NCBI GenBank assembly: GCA_002436065.1
Contig: DIXP01000076.1
Coordinates: 1 to 51,739, forward strand
Origin: Chloroflexi bacterium UBA6077
GTDB taxonomy: Bacteria > Chloroflexota > UBA6077
Length of the DNA stretch: 51,739 nucleotides
Direction of reading: 5' to 3'
Positions within the stretch are counted from its first letter, which is position 1. The number at the start of each line of letters is the position of its first letter. This document shows, one piece after another, positions 8,057-16,524 of the stretch. Made by a program: the position numbers and the translations under genes. Below the pieces are notes generated by a model. It saw only the letters and a list, made by a program, of their open reading frames with translations, was not told the origin of the DNA and searched no databases.

Positions 8057-10174
8057 CTATCGGATCGCCTTGAGCTCGGCTAGCGCAGTCGGCTTTCTCT
8101 GGGTCTGCTGTGGCCGCGGCCAATCGTCCTGGCGCCGCTTCATCACCACCTCGGTCTCTGTGCCAAGGTTGAACCGTCTCACCACCGACTGAAGATCGTC
8201 GGCCATCCGGGAGAGATCCTCGGCCTGGGCCACCATCTCCTCCACCTGAGCGCTCATCTCTTCAGTGGAAGCGCTCACCTCCTCGGCAGAAGCGCTGGTC
8301 TCTTCGGACACGGCTACCACTCTCTCTATCGCCCCTCTCACCTGGTGGCTGGAGGTTGCCATCTCCTCCGTGGCCGCCGTGGATTCCTCCACAACCGCTG
8401 AGACAGAATTCATCTGATCCGCCACCTCTCGGGCAACGGTCTCCATGTGCTGAGTGGAGGAGACGATCCGTGCGATCCGCTCCACCACCACCTGGATCTC
8501 CCTCAAGATGTTTTCGAGCGCCACTCCCGACTCCTCGGACAGCTCGGCGCCCTGCTCCACCTCTTTGGCGCCTCGCTCCATGGCCGACACCGCCTGCTCG
8601 GTACCCTTCTGCACCTGGGCGATCAGTCCCGCGATCTCCTTGGTAGACTTGCTGGACCGTTCGGCCAACTTCCTGACCTCGTCGGCCACAACAGCGAAGC
8701 CGCGCCCATGCTCACCAGCCCTGGCCGCCTCGATAGCCGCATTGAGGGCCAGGAGGTTGGTCTGCTCCGCGATGTCGTCGATGGTCTCGACGATGGAACC
8801 AATCTGCTGGGAGTAAGAGCCCAGTTCGGAGACCTTGAGCGCGGCCGCAGCGGAGCTATCTTTGATGGCAGCCATGCCCTGGACAGTCCTCTTCACCGTG
8901 TCCGCACCCGAGGCCGCTACACTCTGAACCTTCTGGGCCGCCGCAGAGACCTCTTGGGCGGCCGTGGCGGTCTGATCGATGGAGACATTGAGCTGGGCCA
9001 CGGAGGCGGATGTTTTCTCGATAGCGCTGGCCTGCTCCTGGGCTCCCCGAGCGATCTGGTCGATGGCTTGGGTCAACTGCCCCACCGAGGCTGTAGTCTC
9101 CTGGATCGCCCCGGATTGGTCCTGATTGCCCGCGGCGACCTGCTGGATGGTGGTGGCGATTTGCTGAGTCGCTGCCCCCGCTTGGGTGGAAGCCGAGGAA
9201 AGTTGATGGCTGGCCCCGGTCAGGGCGCTGGACGAGGAGGCTACGCCGCCCACGATCTCCCGCAAATTGCCAATCATCCGCTGGAAGGACACCCCCAGTT
9301 CGTCCTTGGCCGAGTTCGGCTCCACCTGCTGAGTCAGGTCACCTTCAGCAATATGCTGGGCGTGATCGGCCATGGTCTGTAAGTACTTGACGAGCTTGGT
9401 CAAATCTCTCGCGATGTCTCCGAACTCATCCCCACGCTTTCGCAATGTCTCCTTGGTACGTTCGTCCATGTCCCGGTTGAGATCCCCAACCGCGACCCGA
9501 TTGACCACGGTCAACACGAGCCCAACTATGCGAGCAATGTCTCGGCCCATGAGCACCGCGATCCCCAGGCCAACCAGAATGGCCACCGCCAGGATCGCCA
9601 ATATTGTCGCCGATGCCTGGCTCGCGGCCTGGCTTGACTCCTGATTAGCCTTAGCGGCAGCGTCCAGGTTGAACTTCTTCAGAGCCTGAACCTCTCCAAC
9701 GACTTTAGCTACGGAAGTGGCCGCGCTGTTCAGTTGAGCTATCGCTGCATCCGCCTGACCCTGCAAGGCAGCCTTGACGATATTGTCGCTGAGGGCCTTG
9801 TAGTCTGCATAGGCAGCCTTGAAGGAGGTCAGCCTATTCTTCTCATCCTGGGACAGCGAACCGGCCTCCAGTTTGGCGAGTAGATCCGCGATCTGTTTGT
9901 CATCCGCGTCCACGGCGGCCACCGCAGTCGCCTGCTGCTTGTCGTCCTTAGTGAAGGCATAGATGATCACGTTGCGCAGGTCCCTCGCCCTGGTCATCAG
10001 AGCGCTCTCAATGTCCCCTGAATAGGACACAGGCACCAGGTTATCGGAGTACATAACGTCTAACTGTCGCGCAAGTGCGCCAGTCTGATTCAGCCCGAGC
10101 CACCCGACAATACCCATGAAGACTAGGACCGCGATGAACCCAGCCAGCATCCTTGTTTGAACTGTGATTCGCAC
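8057..10174 (-). CDS. Methyl-accepting chemotaxis protein (4HB-type sensor, HAMP, MCP signalling domain)
   Basis: A 705-residue chemoreceptor starting at a GTG behind AGGAAGGGGAA. TM1 is at residues ~10-30 (MLAGFIAVLVFMGIVGWLGL). A ~160-residue extracytoplasmic four-helix-bundle region follows (LVPVSYSGDIESALMTRARDL is typical of 4HB_MCP), then TM2 near 190-215 (ATILAILAVAILVGLGIAVL) and HAMP. A long coiled coil carries the signalling hairpin DIAEQTNLLALNAAIEAARAGEHGRGFAVVADEVR, the CheA/CheW contact tip. The C-terminus (ELKAIR) has no NWxxF methylation-enzyme tether. It is the first gene of the minus-strand signalling island. The bundle is periplasmic/external, so it likely senses a small ligand or stress cue. 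Confidence 0.95.
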   Translation of the reverse strand: MRITVQTRMLAGFIAVLVFMGIVGWLGLNQTGALARQLDVMYSDNLVPVSYSGDIESALMTRARDLRNVIIYAFTKDDKQQATAVAAVDADDKQIADLLAKLEAGSLSQDEKNRLTSFKAAYADYKALSDNIVKAALQGQADAAIAQLNSAATSVAKVVGEVQALKKFNLDAAAKANQESSQAASQASATILAILAVAILVGLGIAVLMGRDIARIVGLVLTVVNRVAVGDLNRDMDERTKETLRKRGDEFGDIARDLTKLVKYLQTMADHAQHIAEGDLTQQVEPNSAKDELGVSFQRMIGNLREIVGGVASSSSALTGASHQLSSASTQAGAATQQIATTIQQVAAGNQDQSGAIQETTASVGQLTQAIDQIARGAQEQASAIEKTSASVAQLNVSIDQTATAAQEVSAAAQKVQSVAASGADTVKRTVQGMAAIKDSSAAAALKVSELGSYSQQIGSIVETIDDIAEQTNLLALNAAIEAARAGEHGRGFAVVADEVRKLAERSSKSTKEIAGLIAQVQKGTEQAVSAMERGAKEVEQGAELSEESGVALENILREIQVVVERIARIVSSTQHMETVAREVADQMNSVSAVVEESTAATEEMATSSHQVRGAIERVVAVSEETSASAEEVSASTEEMSAQVEEMVAQAEDLSRMADDLQSVVRRFNLGTETEVVMKRRQDDWPRPQQTQRKPTALAELKAIR

Positions 10175-10647
10175 TGGACATTCCCCTTCCTGTCGCTGTG
10201 TGATGTAGGAGAGCTCCCTCCACTGACCATATCGGCATCTCCCAACGTCCCAGGTAGGCCCGATGGCGAGGACAGCGCTTAATTATTGTTATCCTTGGCC
10301 CGGACGGATCGGAGGGATCTTCCCGACCCATGCGATCGATCTGGTCTGGAATAGGGATCAAGCTAGGAGTCGGTGCCGACCGTAAAGGCGAGGCAATATA
10401 GCCGAGGGAGGTACGCACCATGACTAAGCGGTTGGGCAGCCACAGCGGGGTATGCCAAAGGTAGGTAGTGGAAGGGTGGATTGATAGCGACGCCGCTTTC
10501 GGGTGGAGATTGGCCGGTGAATCAGAACCTCAGGGGATCTCCGTATCGGGATCCGATACCGGAATCGAGGCGAGGCGCCGCGGATCTGCCGAGGCTAGGC
10601 GCCCTCCCTGGAGGGTACCCCGCCCCGACAATCCCGCACAGAGGTAT
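10175..10647. other. Intergenic region without a recognisable gene
   Basis: This is the upstream region of the MCP gene and downstream region of rpsU, both on the minus strand. Open frames on either strand have no family resemblance and no good ribosome-binding site. I see no convincing promoter, repeat or RNA structure. Confidence 0.5.
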
Positions 10648-10878
10648 CTACTTGGGACGCGGAGTGTACCGGCGCCGAAGCCTCCAGCTCTCCGCCTTGC
10701 GTTGTCTCTGCTTCCGCTTCCTCTCCGCAGCCTTTGCCTTCATTCGGCGCTCCTCACCAGGACCCACGAAGAACCGGTGCTTCTTCAGGTCTTTCAGTAT
10801 GCCGGAGCGCACCATGCCGCGCTTGAAGCGAGCCAGCAGGTCGTCAATCGGTTCGTTGTCTCGGGCGAGCACCTGCAT
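10648..10878 (-). CDS. rpsU: 30S ribosomal protein bS21
   Basis: A 76-residue basic protein matching bS21 along its length: VLARDNEPIDDLLARFKRGM, then VRSGILKDLKKHRFFVGPGEERRMK and a Lys/Arg-rich tail. bS21 sits near the anti-Shine-Dalgarno region of the 30S platform and helps initiation. Its ATG (10876-10878) overlaps by one base the TAA of the upstream zinc-ribbon gene, so the two are translationally coupled. Confidence 0.95.
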   Translation of the reverse strand: MQVLARDNEPIDDLLARFKRGMVRSGILKDLKKHRFFVGPGEERRMKAKAAERKRKQRQRKAESWRLRRRYTPRPK

Positions 10879-11195
10879 TAGCGGCTGTACCGATCGTTGC
10901 CACGCTCCTGGGAATAGCAGTCCGAGCAGTAGACCGGCTTGTCACCACGAGGCTGGAAGGGGACCTGGGCATCCTTGCCACAGCGGGCACAGACGACCGA
11001 GAACATCTCTCGGGGCTCGCGACCGTACCCGCCACGGGATTCGCCCCTCTCGGCTCTCTTGGCCGCTCGGCATTCAGGGCAGCGCACTGGATCGTTGGTG
11101 AACCCCTTCTGGGCGAAGAACTCCTGCTCCTCGACAGTGAAAGGGAAGGATCGGCCGCAATCGCGGCAGGACAAGGTTCTCTCAGTGTAAGCCAT
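10878..11195 (-). CDS. Small double zinc-ribbon protein
   Basis: A 105-residue hydrophilic protein with ATG at 11195 behind AATAGGAGATGAA. It has two CxxC...CxxC zinc ribbons: LSCRDCGRSFPFTVEEQEF with VRCPECRAAKR (residues ~8-47), and VVCARCGKDAQVPFQP with PVYCSDCYSQER (~67-98), joined by a Gly/Arg-rich linker. The first matches the zinc-ribbon (zf-trcl-like) probable zinc-binding domain; the second is the CxxC-x-CxxC type found in many Chloroflexota and Patescibacteria proteins. The precise role is unknown. The one-base overlap with rpsU suggests a ribosome- or RNA-related function, which is inference. Confidence 0.9.
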   Translation of the reverse strand: MAYTERTLSCRDCGRSFPFTVEEQEFFAQKGFTNDPVRCPECRAAKRAERGESRGGYGREPREMFSVVCARCGKDAQVPFQPRGDKPVYCSDCYSQERGNDRYSR

Positions 11196-11368
11196 TTCAT
11201 CTCCTATTGATGCAGCTTCGCGCCGAGTCGTCTTCGACGCCGATAACGGGGATCATGGGTGGCCAACAGCGTCAACCCAGGTAAGGATACCATCAACTGG
11301 CTTGCCTCGCGACCACTAGCCGGCAAAGAGGAACTGGTCTGGCCTAATGGCTGCGACCACTAAGCTCT

Positions 11369-11986
11369 CTACCCAGCCACAGCAGCCTTGGCTCCCTCAA
11401 GGGCCTCCTCGGTCTGCTCCTTGGGGGCCTGCTGGCGCATACCGGCAACCATGTCGTTTTCGTTAGTCAAGATGATCACGCCCGGACCCACCTTCAGATT
11501 GCCCACCCTGATCACGTCTCCCGGCTCTCCCAAGTCCGAGAGGTCCACCTGAATGCTGGCCGGAAGATCGGCCGGAAGGCACTCTACCATCACATCGCTC
11601 AAGGATCTCAACACTGTCACTTCGCCCAGGCTAGCGGAGCCCGCCTCGTTGACGAAATGGAGCTGAACGCGAGTCCTCAGCTTCTCCATGGCTGCCACCT
11701 GGTAGAAATCCACATGGGCCAACTGCCCGCTGACGGGATCCCGTTGCAGTTGCTTGATCAGGGCCTGGATCGGGGCTTGGTCGCCCACCTTCACCAGAAA
11801 AACCGCGTTCTTGCCACCATGGCTCAGCAGCTTCTGCAGCGCGAGGCTGCTCGCCTGCATCGACACCGATGGTTGATGATGGCCATACATGTTACAGGGA
11901 ACGACACCCTGTTGACGGAGTCGCCGCGCATTCGAAGTCCCCGACGCGACCCTCAATTCCGCCACTAGCTCCAGTTGGTTACTCAT
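11369..11986 (-). CDS. rplY: 50S ribosomal protein bL25 (long CTC form)
   Basis: 205 residues, ATG at 11986 behind AAGGAGAGAT. The N-terminal 5S rRNA-binding beta-barrel (ELVAELRVASGTSNARRLRQ, GVVPCNMYGHHQ, QRDPVSGQLAHVDFYQV) is followed by the TL5/CTC C-terminal domain (ASLGEVTVLRSLSDVMVECLPADLP, then DVIRVGNLKV). The C-terminus is an acidic/Ala-rich tail. It binds 5S rRNA in the large subunit. The stop of a 64-residue gene lies 19 bases upstream, suggesting co-transcription. Confidence 0.95.
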   Translation of the reverse strand: MSNQLELVAELRVASGTSNARRLRQQGVVPCNMYGHHQPSVSMQASSLALQKLLSHGGKNAVFLVKVGDQAPIQALIKQLQRDPVSGQLAHVDFYQVAAMEKLRTRVQLHFVNEAGSASLGEVTVLRSLSDVMVECLPADLPASIQVDLSDLGEPGDVIRVGNLKVGPGVIILTNENDMVAGMRQQAPKEQTEEALEGAKAAVAG

Positions 11987-12005
11987 ATCTCTCCTTATGC
12001 TGCCA

Positions 12006-12200
12006 CTATACTGCCGCTACAAATTTCCCATCATAGTAGAGATCGACGTGACTGCCATCCGTTGGGAGCGGAAGGACTTTCCTCACAGCCTTCCTCCGCT
12101 GCTCGCCGGACAGTCTCTGATTGCAGAACACTTCCAGGCGGAGCTGGCCGAGTTGCTGGCTGGTCAATTCGATACGAACTATCTTTCTGCCCGCAGCCAT
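12006..12200 (-). CDS. Hypothetical 64-residue protein upstream of bL25
   Basis: An ATG at 12200 sits behind a good ribosome-binding site (GAAGGAGCGCAGAG). The product is small and basic (MAAGRKIVRIELTSQQLGQL ... VDLYYDGKFVAAV), with predicted beta-alpha-beta character, no signal peptide and no cysteine pair (one Cys). I do not recognise a family. Its tight spacing to rplY (19 bases) and same strand support a real, co-transcribed gene. Confidence 0.5.
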   Translation of the reverse strand: MAAGRKIVRIELTSQQLGQLRLEVFCNQRLSGEQRRKAVRKVLPLPTDGSHVDLYYDGKFVAAV

Positions 12201-12257
12201 CTCTGCGCTCCTTCTTTCCAGTAGCTCGGAGCTGGGCTTGCCGCTGGCTCCGAGGTT

Positions 12258-12602
12258 CTACGATCCTTCCACGGGCATGGAGAGTCTGCCTCCTCCATCC
12301 ATACCATCTGTACCATCTGTTGGATCTTCACCGTGCCACAACAACCCAAGCAACTCTCCTACAGTGACTGTACGTCTCCCCGGATGTCGCAATGGCAGGG
12401 CAGTGTCCAATCGGTATCGGTTGCGCCGGCCAACCTTCTCCAGCTCGATGTAGGACTCAGCCAGCAGGTCGGCGACGATCTTACGGGCTGCACGCTCAGT
12501 AATACCCACCGCCTTCGCGATCTCCAAACCGGTGCTGTCCGGGTAACGACCAAGATAGGTGAGCACCAATCCGTGGTTTGTGAGAAAGCCCCATGAGGCC
12601 AT
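12258..12602 (-). CDS. MarR-like winged-helix transcriptional regulator
   Basis: 114 residues from the ATG at 12602, preceded by GGAGG nine bases upstream; an in-frame extension to 12701 lacks family similarity. The sequence matches a recurrent family of small winged-helix regulators: MASWGFLTNHGLVLTYLGRY, GLEIAKAVGITERAARKIVADL (helix-turn-helix), an arginine-rich wing (VGRRNRYRLDTALPLRHP), and a C-terminal VGELLGLLW helix. It could regulate itself through the repeated CATGCAT sites just upstream. Target genes and ligand are unknown. Confidence 0.82.
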   Translation of the reverse strand: MASWGFLTNHGLVLTYLGRYPDSTGLEIAKAVGITERAARKIVADLLAESYIELEKVGRRNRYRLDTALPLRHPGRRTVTVGELLGLLWHGEDPTDGTDGMDGGGRLSMPVEGS

Positions 12603-12674
12603 CGATGGCAACCTCCGACATCGCTCCCGCAGCCATGGACGTCCCGCGAGAGAGGTAATGAATAGAGGCACAAG

Positions 12675-12719
12675 CATGCATGCCATAACATGCATTACCA
12701 ATCATGTAATAGCATGCAT
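12675..12719. promoter_or_regulatory. Array of CATGCAT motifs upstream of the winged-helix regulator; candidate operator
   Basis: CATGCAT occurs at 12675-12681, 12689-12695 and 12713-12719, with a CATG half at 12703. Spacings are 14, 14 and 10 bases. The region is also partly inverted (CATGCATTAC and GTAAT-type arms). It is AT-richer than its surroundings and lies 73-117 bases before the regulator ATG, a fitting place for autoregulation. No experimental support is visible. Confidence 0.45.
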
Positions 12720-12853
12720 CATACCACCAGAGGAAGCCCGCTCACAAGGCCGCCGACAGGACCAGGCGTTCTGGCAGCCGGCAACCCATGTTGGGTGATC
12801 CGTACCCTGTGAACGGCTCCTCCAGCAAGAACAGCTGGATCGATGAGCGGCTG

Positions 12854-12882
12854 TTTCGCCTAGCCCAATGACGTAGTACAAT
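12854..12882 (+). promoter_or_regulatory. Possible sigma-70 promoter and leader of the upp-uraA operon
   Basis: TTTCGC (12854-12859), 17 bases, then TACAAT (12877-12882) gives a good -10 and a poor -35. It would produce a ~240-base leader before the upp ATG. That leader holds a perfect hairpin CGGCGT-GAG-ACGCCG (12933-12947), but I cannot assign a pyrimidine attenuator or riboswitch class. No gene is seen from 12720 to 13125. Confidence 0.3.
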
Positions 12883-13125
12883 AGATTGTCCGCACCTCTG
12901 CCCTCGATCGACTGTTCCAGGCGGTCTTCTGGCGGCGTGAGACGCCGACCTCCAAAGGGTCGGTGCGCGCCTGGGCGCTAGCCAGTCCCTGAGGGTCGGT
13001 TCTCACTTGACTCGACCGTAGTTGATGGTGCCATGCCGGCGCCGGAAGTCCAGACAGCCATGCGTAGCTGTATGCCTAGCGCGGGACCGCCGACGCGCCA
13101 AGCAAGAGGAGGTAGCCAGTCAACG

Positions 13126-13836
13126 ATGACGGCAAGCAACGTTCACGTTTACTCCGGGCACGCGCTGATCGGGCATAAGCTCGCTCTGCTTCGCGACCGG
13201 CGCACACCACCGGCGCGATTCAGTCAGGCCCTCAAAGAGGTCTCCCTCATGCTCCTGTCCCACGCCACGGCCGGCCTGCCCACCCGTGAAGTCCCGGTGA
13301 TCACCCCCTGCGGCCTCACCACCCAACGGGTCCTCTCCATGCGCGTAGGCTTCGCCCCGATCCTGCGGGCAGGCGCCGGAATGATCCCAGCCGCCCAGGA
13401 TCTGCTGCCCGGCGCCCCCATCTGGTACCTGGGTCTCTATCGCAACGAGGAGACACTGCAGCCCGTCCGCTATTACGATAAGCTCCAGGGCTACCCTCCC
13501 ATAGACATTGCATTTATCCTCGACCCCATGCTGGCCACCGGCGGGTCGGCCGTGCTGGCCGCAACAAGGCTCAAGCAGAAGGGCGTCGAGAAGGTGTCTT
13601 TCGTGGGGCTGATCGCCGCGCCCGAGGGGCTGGAGCACCTCCACAGGGAGCACCCGGACGTGGAGGTGCACATCGCGGCGCTCGACGAGCGGCTGAACGA
13701 GGTTGGCTACATCGTGCCGGGCCTCGGAGACGCCGGCGACCGGCAGAACGCCACCGGCGCAAACGACCCGACCGACGATCCGTTCATCCCCGAGGATATT
13801 CCGGCCGAGCTTCGGGGCCAGGGCAAGTTGTTGTGA
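13126..13836 (+). CDS. upp: Uracil phosphoribosyltransferase
   Basis: 236 residues from ATG 13126 (AAGAGGAGG 14 bases upstream). It converts uracil and PRPP to UMP. Family blocks are visible: VYSGHALIGHKLALLRDRRTPP near the N-terminus, VGFAPILRAGAGMI, IAFILDPMLATGGSA (PRPP-binding loop) and the uracil-contacting YIVPGLGDAGDR. The last ~30 residues (from QNATGANDPTDD) extend past the usual end. The gene is immediately followed by a uracil permease, giving a salvage operon. Confidence 0.95.
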   Translation: MTASNVHVYSGHALIGHKLALLRDRRTPPARFSQALKEVSLMLLSHATAGLPTREVPVITPCGLTTQRVLSMRVGFAPILRAGAGMIPAAQDLLPGAPIWYLGLYRNEETLQPVRYYDKLQGYPPIDIAFILDPMLATGGSAVLAATRLKQKGVEKVSFVGLIAAPEGLEHLHREHPDVEVHIAALDERLNEVGYIVPGLGDAGDRQNATGANDPTDDPFIPEDIPAELRGQGKLL

Positions 13837-13863
13837 CAAGCAACAAGTATGAAAGGAGAGCAC

Positions 13864-15210
13864 ATGGCAAGTAGGGCAGCTAGCGGCGTCGTCTATCCTG
13901 AGCAGTCCCTTCCCACGGCAAGGACGGTTGGGCTGGGTCTCCAGCACGTCATCGCAATGTTTGGGGCAACGGTGCTCGCTCCAGTCATCATGGGGTTCGA
14001 TCCCAACCTAGCGGTCTTCTTCTCCGGTATCGGTACGCTTATCTTCATGCTGATGGTGCGAGGGAAGGTGCCCAGCTACCTGGGTAGCTCATTCGCCTTC
14101 ATCGGTCCGGTCCTCGCTGCCAAGGGCCACGGCGGGATCTCTGCCGCCCTCGGCGGAATCGCCGCCGCTGGGGTGGTTTACCTGCTGATCGGTCTTCTGT
14201 GCAAGACCAGGACAGGCATCCGAGTCATCGAGATCCTGATGCCGCCCGCGGTCACGGCGGCAGTGGTCGCGATCATCGGCATCGGCCTCGCGCCGGTGGC
14301 CTGGGGAAGTGCCTCCCAGGATTGGACCCTGGCCCTCATCACCCTGGGCGTGGCGATCTTCGTCGCCGTGGGCACCAGGGGCTTCACCAAGCTCGTCCCC
14401 ATCCTGATCGCCGTGGCCGTGGGCTACGTCGCCGCCGCCCTGATGGGCAAGGTGGACTTCAGCCAGGTTGCAGCCGCCCCCTGGCTCGGGCTGCCCAACT
14501 TCGTCACCCCTACCTTCAGCATCGAGGCCATCTCCCTCATCGTGCCGGTGGTCGTGATGTTGGTCGCCGAGAACGTCGGACATGTGAAGGCGATCTCGGC
14601 CTACATGGACCGGGACCTGACGCCGGAGGTCGGTAACACCTTCATGGGCGACGCCATCGGCACATTCGTCTCGGCGCTCGGTGGCGGCACCGGCCAGACT
14701 ACCTACGCCGAGAACATCGGCGTTATGTCGATCACCAAGGTCTATTCCATCAAGCCGCTCCAGGTCGCGGCCGTCACCGCCATATGCCTGGGTCTGATCC
14801 CCAAGTTCGGAGCGCTGATCCTATCGATCCCGGTGCCGGTCATGGGAGGGATCTCCCTGGTGCTGTTCGGGATGATCGCCGGCGCGAGCACCAAGGTGAT
14901 CTCCTCGGCCTCCGATGACTGGGGCAACCTGGAGAACTTCGGCGTCTACGGCATCTCCATAGCCGTCTGCGCCGCGCTGGTAGGGGTGTTCGCGGCCAAC
15001 GGCGCCATCAACGAGGCGACGAAGCCGGCCACACTGTTGCCGACCACCCTGCAGGTAGGCTTCGCTCAACTCGATGCCATCGGCGCGGCCACCTTCTTCG
15101 CGGTGCTGCTGAACCTGGCGATCGTGCTGGTGAAGAAGCTGAGCCCCTTCACGGAGAGTCAGTCCTCGACGGTGGTTGAGAAGGAGCGCCCGGTCGCAAC
15201 CGCCAGGTAG
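13864..15210 (+). CDS. uraA: Uracil/xanthine permease (NCS2 family)
   Basis: 448 residues from ATG 13864 behind GAAAGGAGAGCAC; an ATG 15 bases upstream is less well placed. The protein is strongly hydrophobic, with about 12-14 membrane spans. It carries the NCS2 signatures GLGLQHVIAMFGATVLAPVI in TM1, GSSFAFIGPV in TM3, VVMLVAENVGHVKAIS around the conserved Glu in TM8, and GGTGQTTYAENIGVMSITK in TM10. It would import uracil by proton symport. It starts 27 bases after upp and ends at a strong hairpin. Confidence 0.94.
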   Translation: MASRAASGVVYPEQSLPTARTVGLGLQHVIAMFGATVLAPVIMGFDPNLAVFFSGIGTLIFMLMVRGKVPSYLGSSFAFIGPVLAAKGHGGISAALGGIAAAGVVYLLIGLLCKTRTGIRVIEILMPPAVTAAVVAIIGIGLAPVAWGSASQDWTLALITLGVAIFVAVGTRGFTKLVPILIAVAVGYVAAALMGKVDFSQVAAAPWLGLPNFVTPTFSIEAISLIVPVVVMLVAENVGHVKAISAYMDRDLTPEVGNTFMGDAIGTFVSALGGGTGQTTYAENIGVMSITKVYSIKPLQVAAVTAICLGLIPKFGALILSIPVPVMGGISLVLFGMIAGASTKVISSASDDWGNLENFGVYGISIAVCAALVGVFAANGAINEATKPATLLPTTLQVGFAQLDAIGAATFFAVLLNLAIVLVKKLSPFTESQSSTVVEKERPVATAR

Positions 15211-15244
15211 GCACCCTCAATCGTCCCAGAAACTGAACCGAGAG

Positions 15245-15297
15245 CGGGTTGGGAGTAGATAGGCCAAGCAGCCTCACCCCCAACCCGTTTTCCCTTT
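15245..15297. terminator. Bidirectional terminator between uraA and the YkgJ-type gene
   Basis: CGGGTTGGG (15245-15253) pairs perfectly with CCCAACCCG (15279-15287), followed on the plus strand by TTTTCCCTTT. It ends the upp-uraA operon and faces the convergent gene at 15330. Confidence 0.8.
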
Positions 15298-15329
15298 GAT
15301 CAACACCGACTCCAGGGTAGCGACGACGG

Positions 15330-16061
15330 CTATGTGTCGCCTGAGTCCAAGCGGTCTTTCGCGAAGACGTCTTCCCCCTCCAGATAACGCTCGGCAACTC
15401 TCTCCTCGGAGAGGGCTGTGGCCAGGGCGCAGTTCAACAGGAGAAGCGAGCCGTCCAGGCCCGTTTCATGGAGGCCGTCCCGCAGCCCCCGCCAGACCTC
15501 CTGGATCGGCTGGTAACGTACCTCTTCCATCCAGAGGAAGGGGGTGGTTCGGTGAACCATGAGGTCCAGGCAGGCCTGAAGGCCCGGTGAGAGAGCCCAG
15601 CGACAGGCCAGGGGGCGATGACCGTAGGCGGAGCAGCAGCGGTCCTTCAGGAGGGCGCAGGGGAGCCGCAGCTGGGACCGTGCGCTTCGATCGACGTCCC
15701 GAAGCTGGGCCCCTCGCCGCGTCGCCCTTCGGCGGAGGGCCGACAATTCGACCTCGGTGAGCCGGCCACGCAACTCATCTGCCAGGTGGATGGCCTCGGG
15801 TGCGAGCACCCCCACGGTCTCCCAGCAGCAATGGTGGCAGCCTTTCCGGCAGGCCAGGGAGAGGATCGGGGGCTCCAGACTAAGGGCGGCCTCGGCGTTG
15901 CGTAGCGCCCGGTCCTGGGCATCCACCACCAGCAGACGGAGAGAAGCAGGGCCTCGTCGATTGGCGAGGAGCCTGATCGTCGCCACCAGCTGTGTGTTGT
16001 AAGCCTCGCCCAGCAACCCCAGGTAGGGGTCGCCTGGCAGTTCGTCCAGGGCCATCGACAT
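15330..16061 (-). CDS. YkgJ-type CxxCxxCC metal-chelating protein
   Basis: 243 residues from ATG 16061; ATG 16055 and an upstream frame to 16139 are alternatives. The central part carries the paired cysteine clusters of the YkgJ/FliB-type zinc- or iron-chelating family: ACRKGCHHCCWETVGV and, about 65 residues later, LPCALLKDRCCSAYGHRPLACR. The C-terminal ~75 residues look helical. The family is cytoplasmic with a still ill-defined function in metal binding. It stands alone on the minus strand, convergent with uraA. Confidence 0.85.
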   Translation of the reverse strand: MSMALDELPGDPYLGLLGEAYNTQLVATIRLLANRRGPASLRLLVVDAQDRALRNAEAALSLEPPILSLACRKGCHHCCWETVGVLAPEAIHLADELRGRLTEVELSALRRRATRRGAQLRDVDRSARSQLRLPCALLKDRCCSAYGHRPLACRWALSPGLQACLDLMVHRTTPFLWMEEVRYQPIQEVWRGLRDGLHETGLDGSLLLLNCALATALSEERVAERYLEGEDVFAKDRLDSGDT

Positions 16062-16140
16062 GCTCCGAAAGCTAGCGTGGTTGTGCAACCGCGCCCGGAG
16101 GTCGGTGACCCCGAAGAAGCAAGACGGCGGCCAACACAAA

Positions 16141-16170
16141 TGGAAGGCGCCATATTAGAAGCGCCTTCCA
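16141..16170. terminator. Perfect 10-bp hairpin upstream of the YkgJ-type gene
   Basis: TGGAAGGCGC (16141-16150) and GCGCCTTCCA (16161-16170) pair perfectly around a 10-base loop. On the minus strand it is followed by TTTGTGTT. It is upstream of the YkgJ-type gene on that strand, so it could be an attenuator, or an insulator for the divergent secreted-protein genes. Confidence 0.5.
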
Positions 16171-16304
16171 AGTCTATGATCTCATGAAGCAGGCAACATG
16201 TCCATTGGACGAGCGTATCCGGGGTGTCCTGCACATTTTGGAAGGCCGAACTGAGATCCTATGTCCAGGTAGGGACACCCGCTGGCTGGACGGCCGCCCC
16301 AACG

Positions 16305-16334
16305 TTCGCAAGAGGTGTCCAGCCGTTGTACAAT
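16305..16334 (+). promoter_or_regulatory. Possible promoter of the secreted metalloprotease gene
   Basis: TTCGCA (16305-16310), 18 bases, TACAAT (16329-16334). The same TACAATAG -10 string occurs before upp. The rest of 16171-16524 holds no gene that I can support. Confidence 0.3.
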
Positions 16335-16524
16335 AGGGAGTCCACAGCCCTGGTACTCCAGGATCCTTCACTGGGACTCCTATCTCCCACTGAGGATTAT
16401 CCACCGAGAGGCGGGCTCTGCACGGGCGGCTAGGCCATTTAGGTAGCCGCGGTGAATTGGCAGGGTTGCCGCTCTCATGTCGACCTGCCTCAATACTGAC
16501 CCCACTAGAAAGGCGAACATCCTC

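Noticed and set aside
8447..9382. Long plus-strand frame opposite the MCP
   Set aside because: It is a codon-bias shadow of the repetitive Ala/Ser/Thr-rich coiled coil, with low-complexity product.
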